A model generated the notes under the pieces. That model ran no database searches, was not told the DNA's origin, and saw only the letters and a list, made by a program, of their open reading frames with translations. The translations under genes and the position numbers were made by a program. Positions 11,740 to 25,000 of a stretch of DNA of 64,000 bases are shown here, piece by piece. The stretch is taken from the NCBI GenBank assembly GCA_963971285.1, contig OZ020265.1:5310270-5374269 (forward strand), written 5' to 3'. How positions within the stretch are numbered: position 1 is the stretch's first letter; each line of letters begins with the position of its first letter. The DNA is from Astropecten irregularis (taxonomy: Eukaryota > Echinodermata > Asteroidea > Paxillosida > Astropectinidae).

Positions 11740-12970
11740 AAATTAAATACGACTATTGTTGCCGGAAATGTTGACAGTGTACATTCTGCATTATGAAATT
11801 TTCATTTTAAAACCAGCCAACAAATTGTGAAGACACATTGAGATAGCTATGGAAGTCGTCAAATCAAAGAGAAAATTAAACAGCTGTTATTGTGCATGAC
11901 ATTTTAATAATTATATTGCTACTTTTACAGTAGTGGTTTTGATGACGTTGTTTTAATGTTATCATAAATTTTGGATTATTACATTTGTTTGCAATGGATG
12001 AGAGCCAACAAACATAGAAAAACGTATTCAAGTTATTATGTAATGCAAAAGGCCTATTCCTTAGTCAAAAACCATTTCGCATTTTTAATTAGAAGTCATA
12101 CATACACCGTAATTATGTATTATCCAATTATGTGTAATGTGTAATTACATGTGTAATAAAACAATTTCACGAAATAGCATCAGTTCAACATATTGTTTCA
12201 GATATACGTGGTCATATCTGAGTATACTACAATACCTGTAGGACATAACTCACGATATAAAGCAGACAGAGAAGTGATATTAGAAATTTAGACAGTCACT
12301 CTTGCAAAGTAGTCTCTATTCCAATGAAATCATGGAGTGCAGTCTTTAGTGGATAAATCTAGGCAGAACGGTTGGTTACTCCCGCTAGCGATTTGTTTTC
12401 CCGCGAGGGAGTTTTGATATATTGAAAATGTAGTCTCATTCAAGGTGATGCAGTTCATGGTAGGCGACAGGATTGTAAATCACACGACCAGTAGCATCTC
12501 CTCTATCAGCCTATAGTTTATTCAATGTAAGAAACAAACATTTGGTTCAATCAGCTTTCGCAAGAATAATGAAAAACTGTCTGCTGCAGGGGCGTTTCAG
12601 GGGAGGGGGTGGGGGGTCTGCAAAGCGAGATTTTGCCACAGAAAAAAAAATAGAAAAAGTTAAAAATGCAATTGGAAACAAAACTTGCTTGAAAATACTA
12701 TACCTTCCTTCAGCTATCACTTGAAAAACCGGCCATGTACGTTTAGGTGTTTTCTTTTCCGACCTATTCTTTAAAATACATACAAGACACAAATGACCCT
12801 TGTAGACCCTAAAAGAAAATGAAGGTTTGTTTCTAGAAGTACGCCTGTTCTGCCAAAACCATGAATTGCTTGTTTTTATGTGTGCAATTGTTATTCTATG
12901 TGTGGTCATTGTGGATGTTTGAATATTTTTTCCTAGCAAACACATAAAAACAATTAATATGTACAGCTTA
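11740..12970. other. Non-coding; contains a copy of the stalk-intron repeat
   Basis: 12180-12480 repeats intron sequence of the stalk units ('gcagacagagaagtgatatt', 'cagtcactcttgcaaagtag', 'gatttgttttcccgc'), seen again near 15470, 15950 and 16120. The terminal exon and stop of the EGF-SEA gene should lie somewhere below 12972, but I could not identify them. Confidence 0.5.
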
Positions 12971-12971
12971 C

Positions 12972-13052
12972 CATTGGGTTCTGCTCATGGAGTGCTGCCT
13001 CCATCCCTGAAGCCAAATAAGGGCGCATGAATGAATGCCCGCCTGGCAAATC
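12972..13052 (-). CDS. Cytoplasmic-tail exon
   Basis: 81 bases, phase 0-0, between acceptor TTTACAG and donor GTAAGC. Encodes [20 protein letters not shown] and LHEQNPM. It follows the transmembrane exon in matching phase. No known motif; identified by clean splice sites and an open frame only. Confidence 0.65.
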
Positions 13053-16000
13053 CTGTAAATGAATTCACACATAATAAAGCCTTTAAATCGTGGCTATTCT
13101 AGATATATATATAATTTAGTATGGCTAAAAGATGCAGTGAGGATGTTTAAAATATTGTAAAACTTTGTATCGGATTGCTCAAAGTGATAATGAAGTAAAT
13201 CGGTGTCTAACCTGCTGCAGGTATGGTGAACGGCTTACAGGCCTCATCATACGATTCAGGCGTCCTTCTTCATCCTTGTATTCGTTGGTACGGTGTAGGC
13301 CTATACCACCTCTGTACATGCTGTGATGGTCATCTTTTGGATCACCGGGATACACATCGCGGCCGCTATGGTATTTGCGTCGTAGTATCAGACAGGTACA
13401 GAAAACTAAGCCCACTAGCGCCACTACGAAGACAATAGACCCGATGGTGATAAGGACTGCAGTCAAAGCATCTGGACAACAACAGATCATAATACAATCT
13501 ATTAAGCACTTAAGAAGGAAATATTCAAAAATCGAACTTACACAAGATAAGCCGTAACATGTCTATGACTAGCCATATAAATAGAGTATATTCACGGACA
13601 CAAACTTACAGAAAACTAGAGTTCATGATTGTTAGAAACAGCGCATAAGGCTTTTCCGCATATGGTATTTTAAATGATATTATAGATATGCCATACAAAG
13701 AAAGGGATCAATCAATGGGACAAATGAAAAAATAAATCATGATCCTAGCTCTAACCACTTTCTAATGAGGAGCTACTTCCTGTTTGACCGGAAGTAGAGG
13801 TCACAGAGGTCAAGCAATGTGTCACAAAAAAGACCTTGCCAAACATTGATATTTGGTGAAAGAATCATGATCCTAGCTCTTACCACTTTTAAATGAGGAG
13901 CTACATCCTGCTTGACCGGAAGTAGAGGTCACAGAGGTCAAGCAATGTGTCACAAAGAAAGACCTTGCCAAACATTGATATTTGGTGAAAGAATCAGGAT
14001 CCTAGCTCTTAACACTTTTAAATGAGGAGCTACATCCTGTTTGACCGGAAGTAGAGGTCACAGCGGTCAAGCAATGTGTCACAAAAAAAAACCTTGCCAA
14101 ACATTGATATTTGGTGAAAGAATCATGATCCTAGCTCTTACCACTTTTAAATGAGGAACTACATCCTGTTTGACCGGAAGTATAGGTCACAGAGGTCAAG
14201 CAATGTGTCACAAAGAAAGACCTTGCCTAACGTTGATATTTGGTGAAGGAATCATGATCCTAGCTCATACCACTTTTAAATGATGAGCTTTTTAATGAAA
14301 AGCAAAGGCTTTGCGCTTGCGCGAAAAAGCAAAAAAGCAAAAAAAAAACACGATTTTCGCTTCCGCGAAAAAGCCCAAAACAGAAAAAAAAGGGCTTTTC
14401 GCTTCCGCGAAAAAGCCCCCAAAAAAATCACACGATCACATTAATTTAGTAAATATCTGCAGTGGGGCTGCTTGTAAAATGGCTGAAATGGCATTAATAA
14501 ACGAGTCAATAATTATAAACTATGTAAAAGTGCAATATGTCTCTGATTCATTTCAAATATTCATTTCATTTGAATGCGCTGGGTTGAACAGGGATCTCTT
14601 ACGGTTGGATTAGGAAGAACGTTTATGTTCATTCTCCGAGTTCTAGTGAGATTAAGAATTGAAATTTTTGACAATTGTTACCTTCTTTATCTGGCGTTTC
14701 AGTAGATGTACTTGATGGTTCTGCAACGAACATAAAAATGAACGGCAAATAAGAATAACAGCTATGTATGGGGGAAGTACTCAAATATTGTAGGTCTCCG
14801 ACGACACCATGTAGTCTCCAAGGTAGAAGTAGAGTTTTCAAGGTGTCACGGTGACCGTAAACTGCGATAGACATGGTATTAATACTAGAAATGCTGATTA
14901 ATTAAATGTAGTTTCCTCCAGACCGAATAGTAAATGTTCTTATAGATAACGGTCTAATAAATATGCAAGTGCTAATGTTGGGAATAATATTCCGTCATAG
15001 ATCACAATTCTCCTTCCTTTGACAATTGTCAACATTTATATAAAAACTTTATTTTAAATAGTTGATTTCTTCGTTTATCGTTTTTGCTCCGTTTAAGTGT
15101 TCTTGTATAATTTGTTTATACAGGACATCGATGTAAACAGCTTAGGCTGATCGTTATTTTATGCTGAATAACGAAATCCTTGATAATAATTTAAATGAAC
15201 ATAACTATTTTAACTGACAATTGTAGATACAGAACGTGTATTAATGCCTATAGCAATCCATTTAACACATACAGTTTGGAGAAAGAATTGCTGGATCAAT
15301 GATTGAAATTTGAGACTCCTTTACCTTCTGTACTCGGCATTCCGGTGGATATGCCAGAAATTCCTGTAACAGAAAGGCAGACATAGATTCAGTTACCGGT
15401 ACGGGCCTACACTTTCATGTTAAAATTATGTTTTATTACAATACCAGTAGGACACCACTTGCCATATAAAGCGGACAGAGAAGTGATATTACAAATAAGA
15501 CAGTCACTCTTGCAAAGTAGTCTATGTTCCAATGAAATAATGGAGTTCAGCCTTTTGTGGATAAATCTAGAAAGAACGATTGGTTTCTAGACGTTTGCAA
15601 ATGATATTTTGCAAACGTGCGATTTGTTTTCCCGCCTGGGGGTTTTGATGTTTTGAAATAGTATTCTCATTCCAGGTAATGAAGTTCAAGGTAGGCGATC
15701 GATACAGGATGTTTATGTTTTATAAAGGCCTATAGAAATCCATTTTACACATACAGTTCGGAGAAAGAATTGCTGGATCAACGATTGAAATTTGAGACTC
15801 CTTTACCTTCTCTACTCGGCATTCCGGTGGATATGCCAGAAATTCCTGTAACAGAAAGGCAGACATAGATTTAGTAACCGGTACGGGCCTACACTTTCAT
15901 GTTAAAATTATGTTTTATTACAAAACCATTAGAACACCACTTGCTATATAAAGCGTATAGAGAAGTGATATTACAAATTAGACAGTCACTCTTGCAAAGT

Positions 16001-19000
16001 AGTCTATATTCCAGTGAAAACATGGAGTTCAGCCTTTAGTGGATACATCTAGAAAGAACGATTGGTTTCTAGACGTTTGCAAATGATATGGTGGGAAAAC
16101 GTACGATTTGTTTTCCCGCCAGGGGTTTTGATATATTGAAATTGTATTCTCTTTCAAGGTGACCTAGTTCAAGGTAGACGATCAATACAGGATGTTTTTA
16201 AAGGCCTATAACAATCCATTTAACACATATAATTTTGAGAAAGGATTGCTGGATCAACGATTGAAATATACAACTCGTTTACCTTCTGTACTCGGCTTTC
16301 CAGTGGATATGTCAGAAACTCCTGTAACAGAGATGTAAACATAAAGATTCAGAAACCGGTACACGTTGATGTTAAAATTATGTGTTTTTGTTTAATTCGT
16401 AAAAATTCATCCCTGGTAGGCATTATATGTGGATATCTCATGTTTTGACACTGCTTTACCTTACAATGGGTCCTTTGATTTGTTCATGGGAGATTTTTAC
16501 AGTGATACAACACACCATTGATTAAAGGTAGTATCATACTTTGGTACCATACCGAAACAGACATTTTCACAGATATACCTATAACTTATAGGGTATAAAT
16601 ATGGTGATGGTAGAAACATAACGTTCAAATTGTTGCTGCCTGAAATGTTGCATTTATCCAGAAAATGGTAAAACCAGTGACCCAAAAAGATCAACGATAA
16701 AAGAGAAAAGACTTAGAAATACTGTGCCCGTTTTTTAATGTTTTCTCAAAAAGTGTGCCCGTATGGGACAAAAAATTCCACAGATTGCTGCAATTGTATC
16801 TTCCTTGTTATTTGTAGCCAATAAATCTGTTTTTTTTTTCTTTGACAAAAACCAAAGTACGATATTATCTTTGAAAACAATCAAAAGAAAGTAATACAAA
16901 TAATGCATCTATGCCCGGTTTTCTTCAATTAATATCTGATTATAACACACATTCCGTGCAAATTTCGGAATCACAAAAATCGGATAAAAATGTCTTACCT
17001 CTGACTATGATAGATTGAACAGGTATAGCAGTACCATCAACATTCAATGCATTATCACTGAAAGCTTGCTGAACAGCAGCATTTGATGGTATGTCTTGAC
17101 TGTCAGCGTATGATGCTACAAAAGTTGCAATAACACTCCCCCTTGAAAATTCCACGACCTTTACCGCCAGTACGGGGCTAAGTAATTTAAGTATATTCTT
17201 ATTCTGCAGAAATGAGAAAATGCAGTTATGTTCAAGTCTGTTAGATAAGAATGAGTATCAATAGAGCGACCAATTCTAAACCGCCTTTAATGCAAATAAA
17301 TGTTCTTTAGTCATAAGGGTAGGCCCACTGGCGTAGACAGGGGGGGGGGGTGGGGGGCGGCAGGGGGCAGGGGGCAGGGCCCCCCTCCCTATTCCGCCCC
17401 CAAGACAACACCAACGTGTCTTAATGCTTGCGCACGTATTCAGTAGGCCTAGTGCATCCAATGCGCAGGCCTGGTCAAGCCAGCATTGGCTAAAATGTAC
17501 ATGTTGCCCCCCCCCCCCCCCCCATTAAAAAATCCTGGCTACGCAACTGGGTAGGCAATGTAAATTTTATCAACAGAGTATTGAAGTGTAGCCCCATTTT
17601 CATTTGGATAAATTGAAAAAATTGCCATAAAAAACATTACCAGATTTTCCAGTACAGCAGCCATTTTTTTAAACGCTTCGGTGGTAGGATTGCTGTAAGC
17701 CCCGTGGAAGTTCAATGAAGGCATGGTCATAGATACTGTTAAAGATGGACGAACTAAATTTGGAGGTAAAGAAAAATAACACAAGAGTTTTGAATGTGTT
17801 ACAGATCATGGATGAGATTCCAATGACATTTGAATCAACATTCTAAGTTGATGTAAGACTTTGAGTAATGTAATACTTGCAGGAACACGCAATGATATTT
17901 ACATGTGCAAGAGCTGTCTCTATTCTTAAAGAACCCATCTCTGACGCGACATTCACATGTATATCCTGCAGTACTTGTGATTGGTTGACAGTCCTCTGTA
18001 TCGGAGCAGGGGCTGATGGTGGATAAACAAGGGTTGTTCCCTGAATGCAAAAATAAAGAAAAGTATAAATGGATATACAAAAAAATATATACAACATTAT
18101 TCCCCGACGAAACTAAATATTGTAAGAAGTTAAATACTGACCAAAATCACAGTCTGTATCTATGGACGAATATTGCGCATTTCTTGTATCAGAAACAAAG
18201 TGTATGCCTATTGTTGTTTTTGTTGTTGTTAAGATAATGATAATAAAGCCTGGAATTTTAATGGAGGCTTGTTAAAAAGAAAGAAAGATAAAATTTTTAT
18301 AAATATTACCTGAACAGTCGGGCCACGAACGAGTCAATGGACAAACACACTCACAAGCCGCTGCATCAAATTGCTGGAAATTTACACAGCTAGAAGATGA
18401 CAATGAACATGCTGTAAAAAAAACAATGTGTGAATTGTTCTATTAATCACAAAAACCAAAATAAGTTATAATTTCCGTAAATAAAGCAGGGCGTTCCCTG
18501 TCAATATTTTCGGTAAGAATCTCAGTAACATGTTGCCCAGGTAGGGCAACGCACCTGCGCAACATGACTTTGGGCCATGTGTACACAAGCAACATTTGGC
18601 TAACATGTTATCGAGATGTTGATGAGATGTTAGTTGTAATATCTTGCATTGTAACTTCCTATTTGGTTTTGCTCTGTAATTGGCATATCTCTGTCATGGG
18701 TTGTCTAATAAGAATATAAATGAACGGACTATTCAAATGGAATTATGAGAGCACATCATGCGGATTATTGTGAAATTAACCACTTGTCAGCAAGCGTTCG
18801 GGATCAGATATTTTGGGGTAATATACTTTAATAAGCATTCACCTGTTTCACATTTGGCCCCTGTGTAACCAGCATCACAGTTAGTACATGTGAAGACCAA
18901 ACCATCCTTTACACATTTTCCTCCATTCAAACAAGGGCTGGGATTACAAATATCAGCTGTCAAGAGAATCAGAAAGAAACACATATGGCCTCGACACAGA

Positions 19001-22000
19001 AACATTTATCGTGAAAATAAGTTTTTGGGGGAATTTTGGTTTTGCTATACAACTTTCCATTCAAATTAACTGCATCTGATTTCCTTTAAATATTGAAAAC
19101 AGTAATATGTATTGGAGAAATAATTATGTTTTGGATTTGCATTCACCTGTCTCACAGTTCCTCCCTGTGTATCTCAAAGCACAGTTGCAGGTGTAGGTAG
19201 CAAGGTCAGCTGCTGCGACACATGTTCCTCCATTCATACAAGGGTTGGGAGAACAAACATCAGCTGTCAGCAAAACCAGAACGGAAACAAGTAGAGGTAT
19301 TATGTATGTCTGCAACAGAACGTATGGCTTTCCGCTTTTCTCTGTAATTACATTTAACGCTAATAATGCAAAGGTTTCAAAGAAAAGCCATTCCAGAAAT
19401 ATAGACAATTGACAAATGAACCATGACCATACCCCGTACAACTTTTGATTAAGAGTTACTTCCGGATTGACCAGAATGTAGATGTTGCAAAGTTCAAGTG
19501 ATGTGTCGTAAAGAAATACCTTCCCTAACGATGACGAAATAATCGTGATACTAGCTAGCTCTTACAACTTTTGAATGAGGAATTACCTTTTGTTTGACCA
19601 GAAATTGGCGTCACAGAGCTCAAGCAATGTATCACAAAGAAGAACCTTCCCTAACATTTACATTCGGCAAAAGAATCATGTTACAAGCCCTTATCACATT
19701 CGTCATGAGGTCAAACAAATTGTCACAAAGAAAGACCATCTTTAACCATGACTTTTGTCGAAAGAATAACTTTATAGCAAACAGATTTTGCTTGTTAGTT
19801 GACACCTAACAGCGTCATCTTGATGTAGTTCACCGCAGCACATCTATGTTGTTTTGACTATGCCCATGCAATTTTTTTTATACCATGCGTGAATTTGTTC
19901 TTCTCTAAAAACAAATTCTGCAACTCAAGTTTGATTTGTAAAAAAAATACTTATATTATTGCTCCATCATAATATGTGAATATGATATCATCGGAAAACT
20001 TGATTATCCTTCTATACTATGATGTATCATTTGTTATGCTAATGTAATCATGATATTCACAGCCCTGATTTATATGCTGCATTGTAAGAAATGAAATGGT
20101 GGAAAAATCGTCGGTTTCAGTAGTTAAATCTAAATCGTTATGAGGATGGACTGCGTTTGAATGGTGTCGTAGCACTGATTCGTGAAAAGTCAACACATGG
20201 TGGAAACTCAATGCATTTTCCAACATTTCACTTCTGACTTTGCCCTATAAGCAGGAGAAATATCATTGTTAAGAAGACAAATTCATCTTTCCAATGATAC
20301 AAGTTTCAAAAAAAAAAATGTCTCAACCGGATTCCAATACAAGTCATGAAAAGATTGTGACAGGTTAGGAACATGAAGGCAATGCTAACCAAACACATCA
20401 TTCACAAAGAGAACGACGCATACTCACTTACAAGAGAATAAACTACAAACATAAACAAAGGCGGTAAACGTCTTGAAAGAAAAACACGACAAAATGGAAA
20501 GATGGCTTGGGGCTAGGCTTGGTGCTTATTATGCTTACGCTATTTGAGGTCCACAAAACGAAATGAAGGGATTGGGCCACATGATGAAGCATAAGAAAGG
20601 CTCCAGCTTCGCCATGTATCTCAAGCCCTTCATATCATTTAGGACACAAAATGGCAGTAGCAAAATAAATCCCAAGCCTAGCCTCAAGCCTTATTTCGTA
20701 AAGGCCCATACTTTTGTATTTATTGATATCTGACCGTACGAAGACCCAGCGGGCGCCCTTGTGTAAACGGTCTAATCTCTTTACACGCAGACAGAACGAT
20801 ATTTCGTTACCGAAACGAGCCGGTAAAAATCTCTTTCTGTTTAGATTCTGGATCAAGATTTGGGCTTAAAAGTTGGTAATTGACATCTGTATTGATCATA
20901 GGATTGATTGGGATGTATAATTACTGCTAATTCAAAGGGGTTGAGATGGTTTTATTTATAACATCTTACCGTTTTGCCTTGGCATCTCCGTCGGGACTAA
21001 ACGTGTATCAGCTTTACATCTTATGTGCACATAATGTCTACATAATGTCACAAAGTATAGTTCAGTATCATGTACATAATATACATGTACGTACGTGCAT
21101 TGTGTGTGTGGAAATTTTCGCTGACCTTTGGTCGATTTCACAAAGATTTGCGATTCATCTTTTAGATGAGTTGTTCATGTTTCCATAGCAGCTTGTATTG
21201 TGACATCACGCGTTGCTTAGCAATAAAGATTGATACCCATGTTGCGATCTGTCTTACTCTTTCGTGAAATCAAGCCTTTTGTCATCTCCATGGTAACTCA
21301 AGTTCTGTGCAGACGCGCGTGTAGAGCGCATGCTGACTTATTTATTATGATGTTATTTGGCATGATTGTCACAATGTGGGTATCATCATAATCATTATTC
21401 ATATGTCTTAAATTGTGTGTAATATTGCACTTGATATGGTTGAGGCTTGAGATCAGTGTTAACATGTTACACTAGAGGAACCAGCCCATGAGTGTTGGAT
21501 GAGTGAAGCTTTATAGCCATACTTGTATCCTTAAAATAATTCGACGTCTATAATAGCTTTAACTTCATCATAACTGTACATTGTAAAGCGTACCTATATT
21601 TTCAGCACTTTTCAATCGTTATTTGCAAATATTATTTCATTAATTTAAAGGGATTTTCGGAGATTTAGTTTCACCTTGAATGATTTGAAGCTTGATTCAA
21701 GATCTATGCAACCAAACGTGTGTTTATTTGTCTTCACTTTCTTGGCTTCCTTACCGGAAGACACACATTTGGATCCTAATTATCCCCGATCCCTTTAACT
21801 CCAAAGGGCTATCATCTCACAAATTGGAAGGCCCATTCCTACGCCACATAATTTCCCTAGCATTTTCAAAAGTGAGCAGTTCTCACCAAAGCGTGAATTA
21901 GTTTAGGATGTTTTGGTGTCACATGAGAGTTGATAGCTTAAAATCTACTAAAAACATTTGGTAGTTTCAGAAATACATGCCTTTACATAAAAGTTACACA

Positions 22001-25000
22001 CAATATGTTTATTTTTAATTAATTAACATATTTCTAAACCATTTATAGTCCGGACTAATTACATTAGCACTAAAATTTGGTTATTAACGAAAATGTCGAA
22101 GAAATACTATCCCGATCAGAACGTATTTCATGTAGTCATTACGTTTTATGTGTATTCACCTGTTTCACAGTTGGTCCCTGTGTAATCGGCAGTACAACGG
22201 CAAGTATAGCCGGCAATAGAGGTTGCTAATTGACACGCTCCTCCATTCATACAAGGGTTGGTATAACAAGGATCTGTGAAGAAAATCAGAAAGCAACATA
22301 TCATGATTGTTTTTATTGTCCCTGGACATGCTGCACCCAATGGTTGGATCCTGTCTTCCTTTAATGTGTATTTTCAAGTCCACTTGTGATCTAGCAATTG
22401 AGAAAGATCCTACTTGGATCGAGATGCCAGACTCTCTTTTAAGTATCTTGCAGATTCAAAAGGATAGAGATGCTTATCAAAACCTATGGTTAATTAACTG
22501 GAGAAACACAATGATGCAAACTTAATTTGTTGCACGTGCATTATGAATAAATCTATACATGTAAATATAATGCTCTCTGGGTCATGACCTATATTCTACA
22601 ATTGCATTGTATGTACTGCAAAGGGCACTTTGAAAGTGCATTCATCTAGATAATTCCAATTATTGGTGTGTCAGCCAACGAGATTTGCTTCTGCTTAACT
22701 AAAGCAAACATCTTCGGAACGTATTTTCATAGCAAAGGTTTTTATAGTCTTTGTTTTCAGATTTCAGACAGGGTCCTTCCAGTGTCGTAGGCCGAGTCAC
22801 GCGCACACCATCATCATCATGTTCGTCCATCCTCGGGGATGATGACCACGACATCACTAGAGGTTATCTACTTTGCACGGGTCCGTCTGTGGCTGTAAAG
22901 TCCAATGCGGGCCCGGAAGAACCTTCCGCAAATCGCGCAGGAGAACTCTGGTCCTGGTGGTGCGGCGGACTTGTCCCTGGCTTTGCGGGCAGCTCTCTTG
23001 AGTTCAGCTTCCTTGCGCTGTCTCTCCTGAAAGGCTGCAGCACCCCGGATAGTGGCTCCTCGCCATAGGCCTTTGTCCCTGGCAAACTTTTCCCAAGACT
23101 TTGTGTCAATGTCCAGGTTTGAGAGGGAGGCTTTGAGTGAGTCCTTGAAGCGTTTGCGAGGACCACCTGCAGTTCTCTTGCCTTGCACAAGCTCGCCATA
23201 GAACAGCTTCTTAGGGAGTCTCTCGTCCTCCATGCGTACCATGTGCCCTGCCCAGCGTACCTGGGTCTTTGCACGGAGGGTGTGGATGCTGGGCAGTCCT
23301 GCACGGCAGAGGACTTCTGTGTCTGGTACTCTGTCTCTCCAGGAGATGCGTAGCAGTCTGCGCAGGCAGGTCAGGTGGAACTGGTTCAGCTTCCTTGCAT
23401 GTCGGCGGTACACTGTCCATGACTCGCAGGCATACAGCAGTGTGGGGAGTACAACTGCTTTGTAGACTTTCAGCTTTGTGTTGATGCTGAGACCCTGAAG
23501 GTCCCATACATTTGTGCCTAGTCTGCCAAAGGTCGTACTTGCTTTTGCCAGCCTGTTTCTGATCTCACCGTCTATGTGGATAGCTCTAGAGAGGGTGCTT
23601 CCAAGGTATGTAAAATGTTCCACCCCTTGGAGGGGCTGGCCATGGACGGTAACAATCGGGGGAGCATATTCTTTCCCTGGGGCTGGCTGAAACATGACTT
23701 CTGTTTTCTTCATGCTGATTTGCAGCCCAAAGTCGTCACAGGCGCCTGAAAACTTGTTGACGCAGTTCTGGATCTCAGTCTCGGAGTGCGCATTAAGAGC
23801 ACAATCGTCAGCAAACAGGAGATCACATACATGGTCTTATTTGGCTTTGGTCTTGGCCTGGAGGCGTCGAAGATTGAATAATCTGCCATCGGTGCGATAG
23901 CGGATGGGGATGCCAACTTGACTGTCCTTGAAGGCATCTGACAACATGGCTGAGGAGAGCATGCTGAAGAGGGTGGGGGCCAGAACGCAGCCCTGCTTGA
24001 CGCCGTTGGAGACCTTGAAAGGCGCTGAGGTTTTGCCGCTGTCAACTACTCTGGCATGCATTCCATCATGAAATGATCTCACCATGGTGATGAACCTATC
24101 GGGGCAGCCAAACTTTGACATTATTTTCCACAACCCTTCACGACTGACGGTGTAAAAGGCCTTCGTTAAGTTCACAAAGGTTGTGTACACGTCGCAGTTT
24201 TGTTCCTGGCATTTCTCCCGGAGCTGTCGCGCTGCAAAGACCATGTCGATTGTGCCGCGTCCAGTCCTGAACCCGCACTGGCTCTCTGCAAGGAGGTCCA
24301 GCTCAATTGCACCAGCAGGCGATTTAGGAGGACACGGGCAAAGATCTTGCCTGCTATCGGCAGTAGAGAAATGCCTCGGTGGTTGTCGCAGCACTGCCTG
24401 TTGCCCCTTTTCTTGTACAGGTGGACGATTGACGCGTCCTTGAAGTCCTGCGGAATGATCTCTTCGTGCCACATCTTCTGGAAGAGCTCTGTGAGCTTGG
24501 ACACAAGGTGCGGGCCGCCAGCATTGTAAACCACCGCTGGGATGGCATCCTGTCCAGGCGCCTTGTTGGTGGATAGGAGGGTGATAGCTTTTTTCACCTC
24601 GTCCTCTTCAGGTGTTCCAGCCAAGGACGCGTTCATGGTGACTTGAGGCAGTTGGGCGATGGCTTCCTCTTTTATGGATGAGGGGCGGTTGGGGACATTC
24701 TCAAAGTGTTCCGCCCACCTGTCTAGGATCTGTTCTTTCTCTACCAGGAGTGTGGTGCCATCATCTGCAAGTAGGGGGGAGCTGCTGGATGCTTGGGGGC
24801 CGTAGATGGAGCGAAGACCTTCGTAGAAGCGTCGCAAATTGTTGGTGTCCGCATAAAGCTGGATCTCGTCAGCTTTCTGGCTGTACCAAGAATCTCGCAT
24901 CTTGCGGAGCTTGGCCTGGGTGGTTCGGCGTACGGCATTAATAGCATCCCTCTTGGATGTAGACTTCTTGTCATTCTGGTAAATCCCGAAGAGCCGATGC

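Larger units (their letters stand above)
15250..16330. repeat. ~480 bp tandem unit carrying stalk mini-exons
   Basis: Three successive units share 'gagaaagaattgctggatca', the 39 bp mini-exon, 'ggtacgggcctacactttca', 'cagtcactcttgcaaagtag' and 'gatttgttttcccgcc'. The spacing of the mini-exons is 482 and 476 bases. Duplication of whole units multiplied the stalk exon. Confidence 0.85.

Noticed and set aside
12547-12945. 132-residue minus-strand ORF as the terminal exon of the EGF-SEA gene
   Set aside because: No acceptor in matching phase joins it to the exon at 12972, and a poly-purine/poly-proline tract suggests repeat origin.
9355-14290. CRISPR-like array
   Set aside because: Monomers are contiguous tandem repeats without unique spacers, in a eukaryotic genome.
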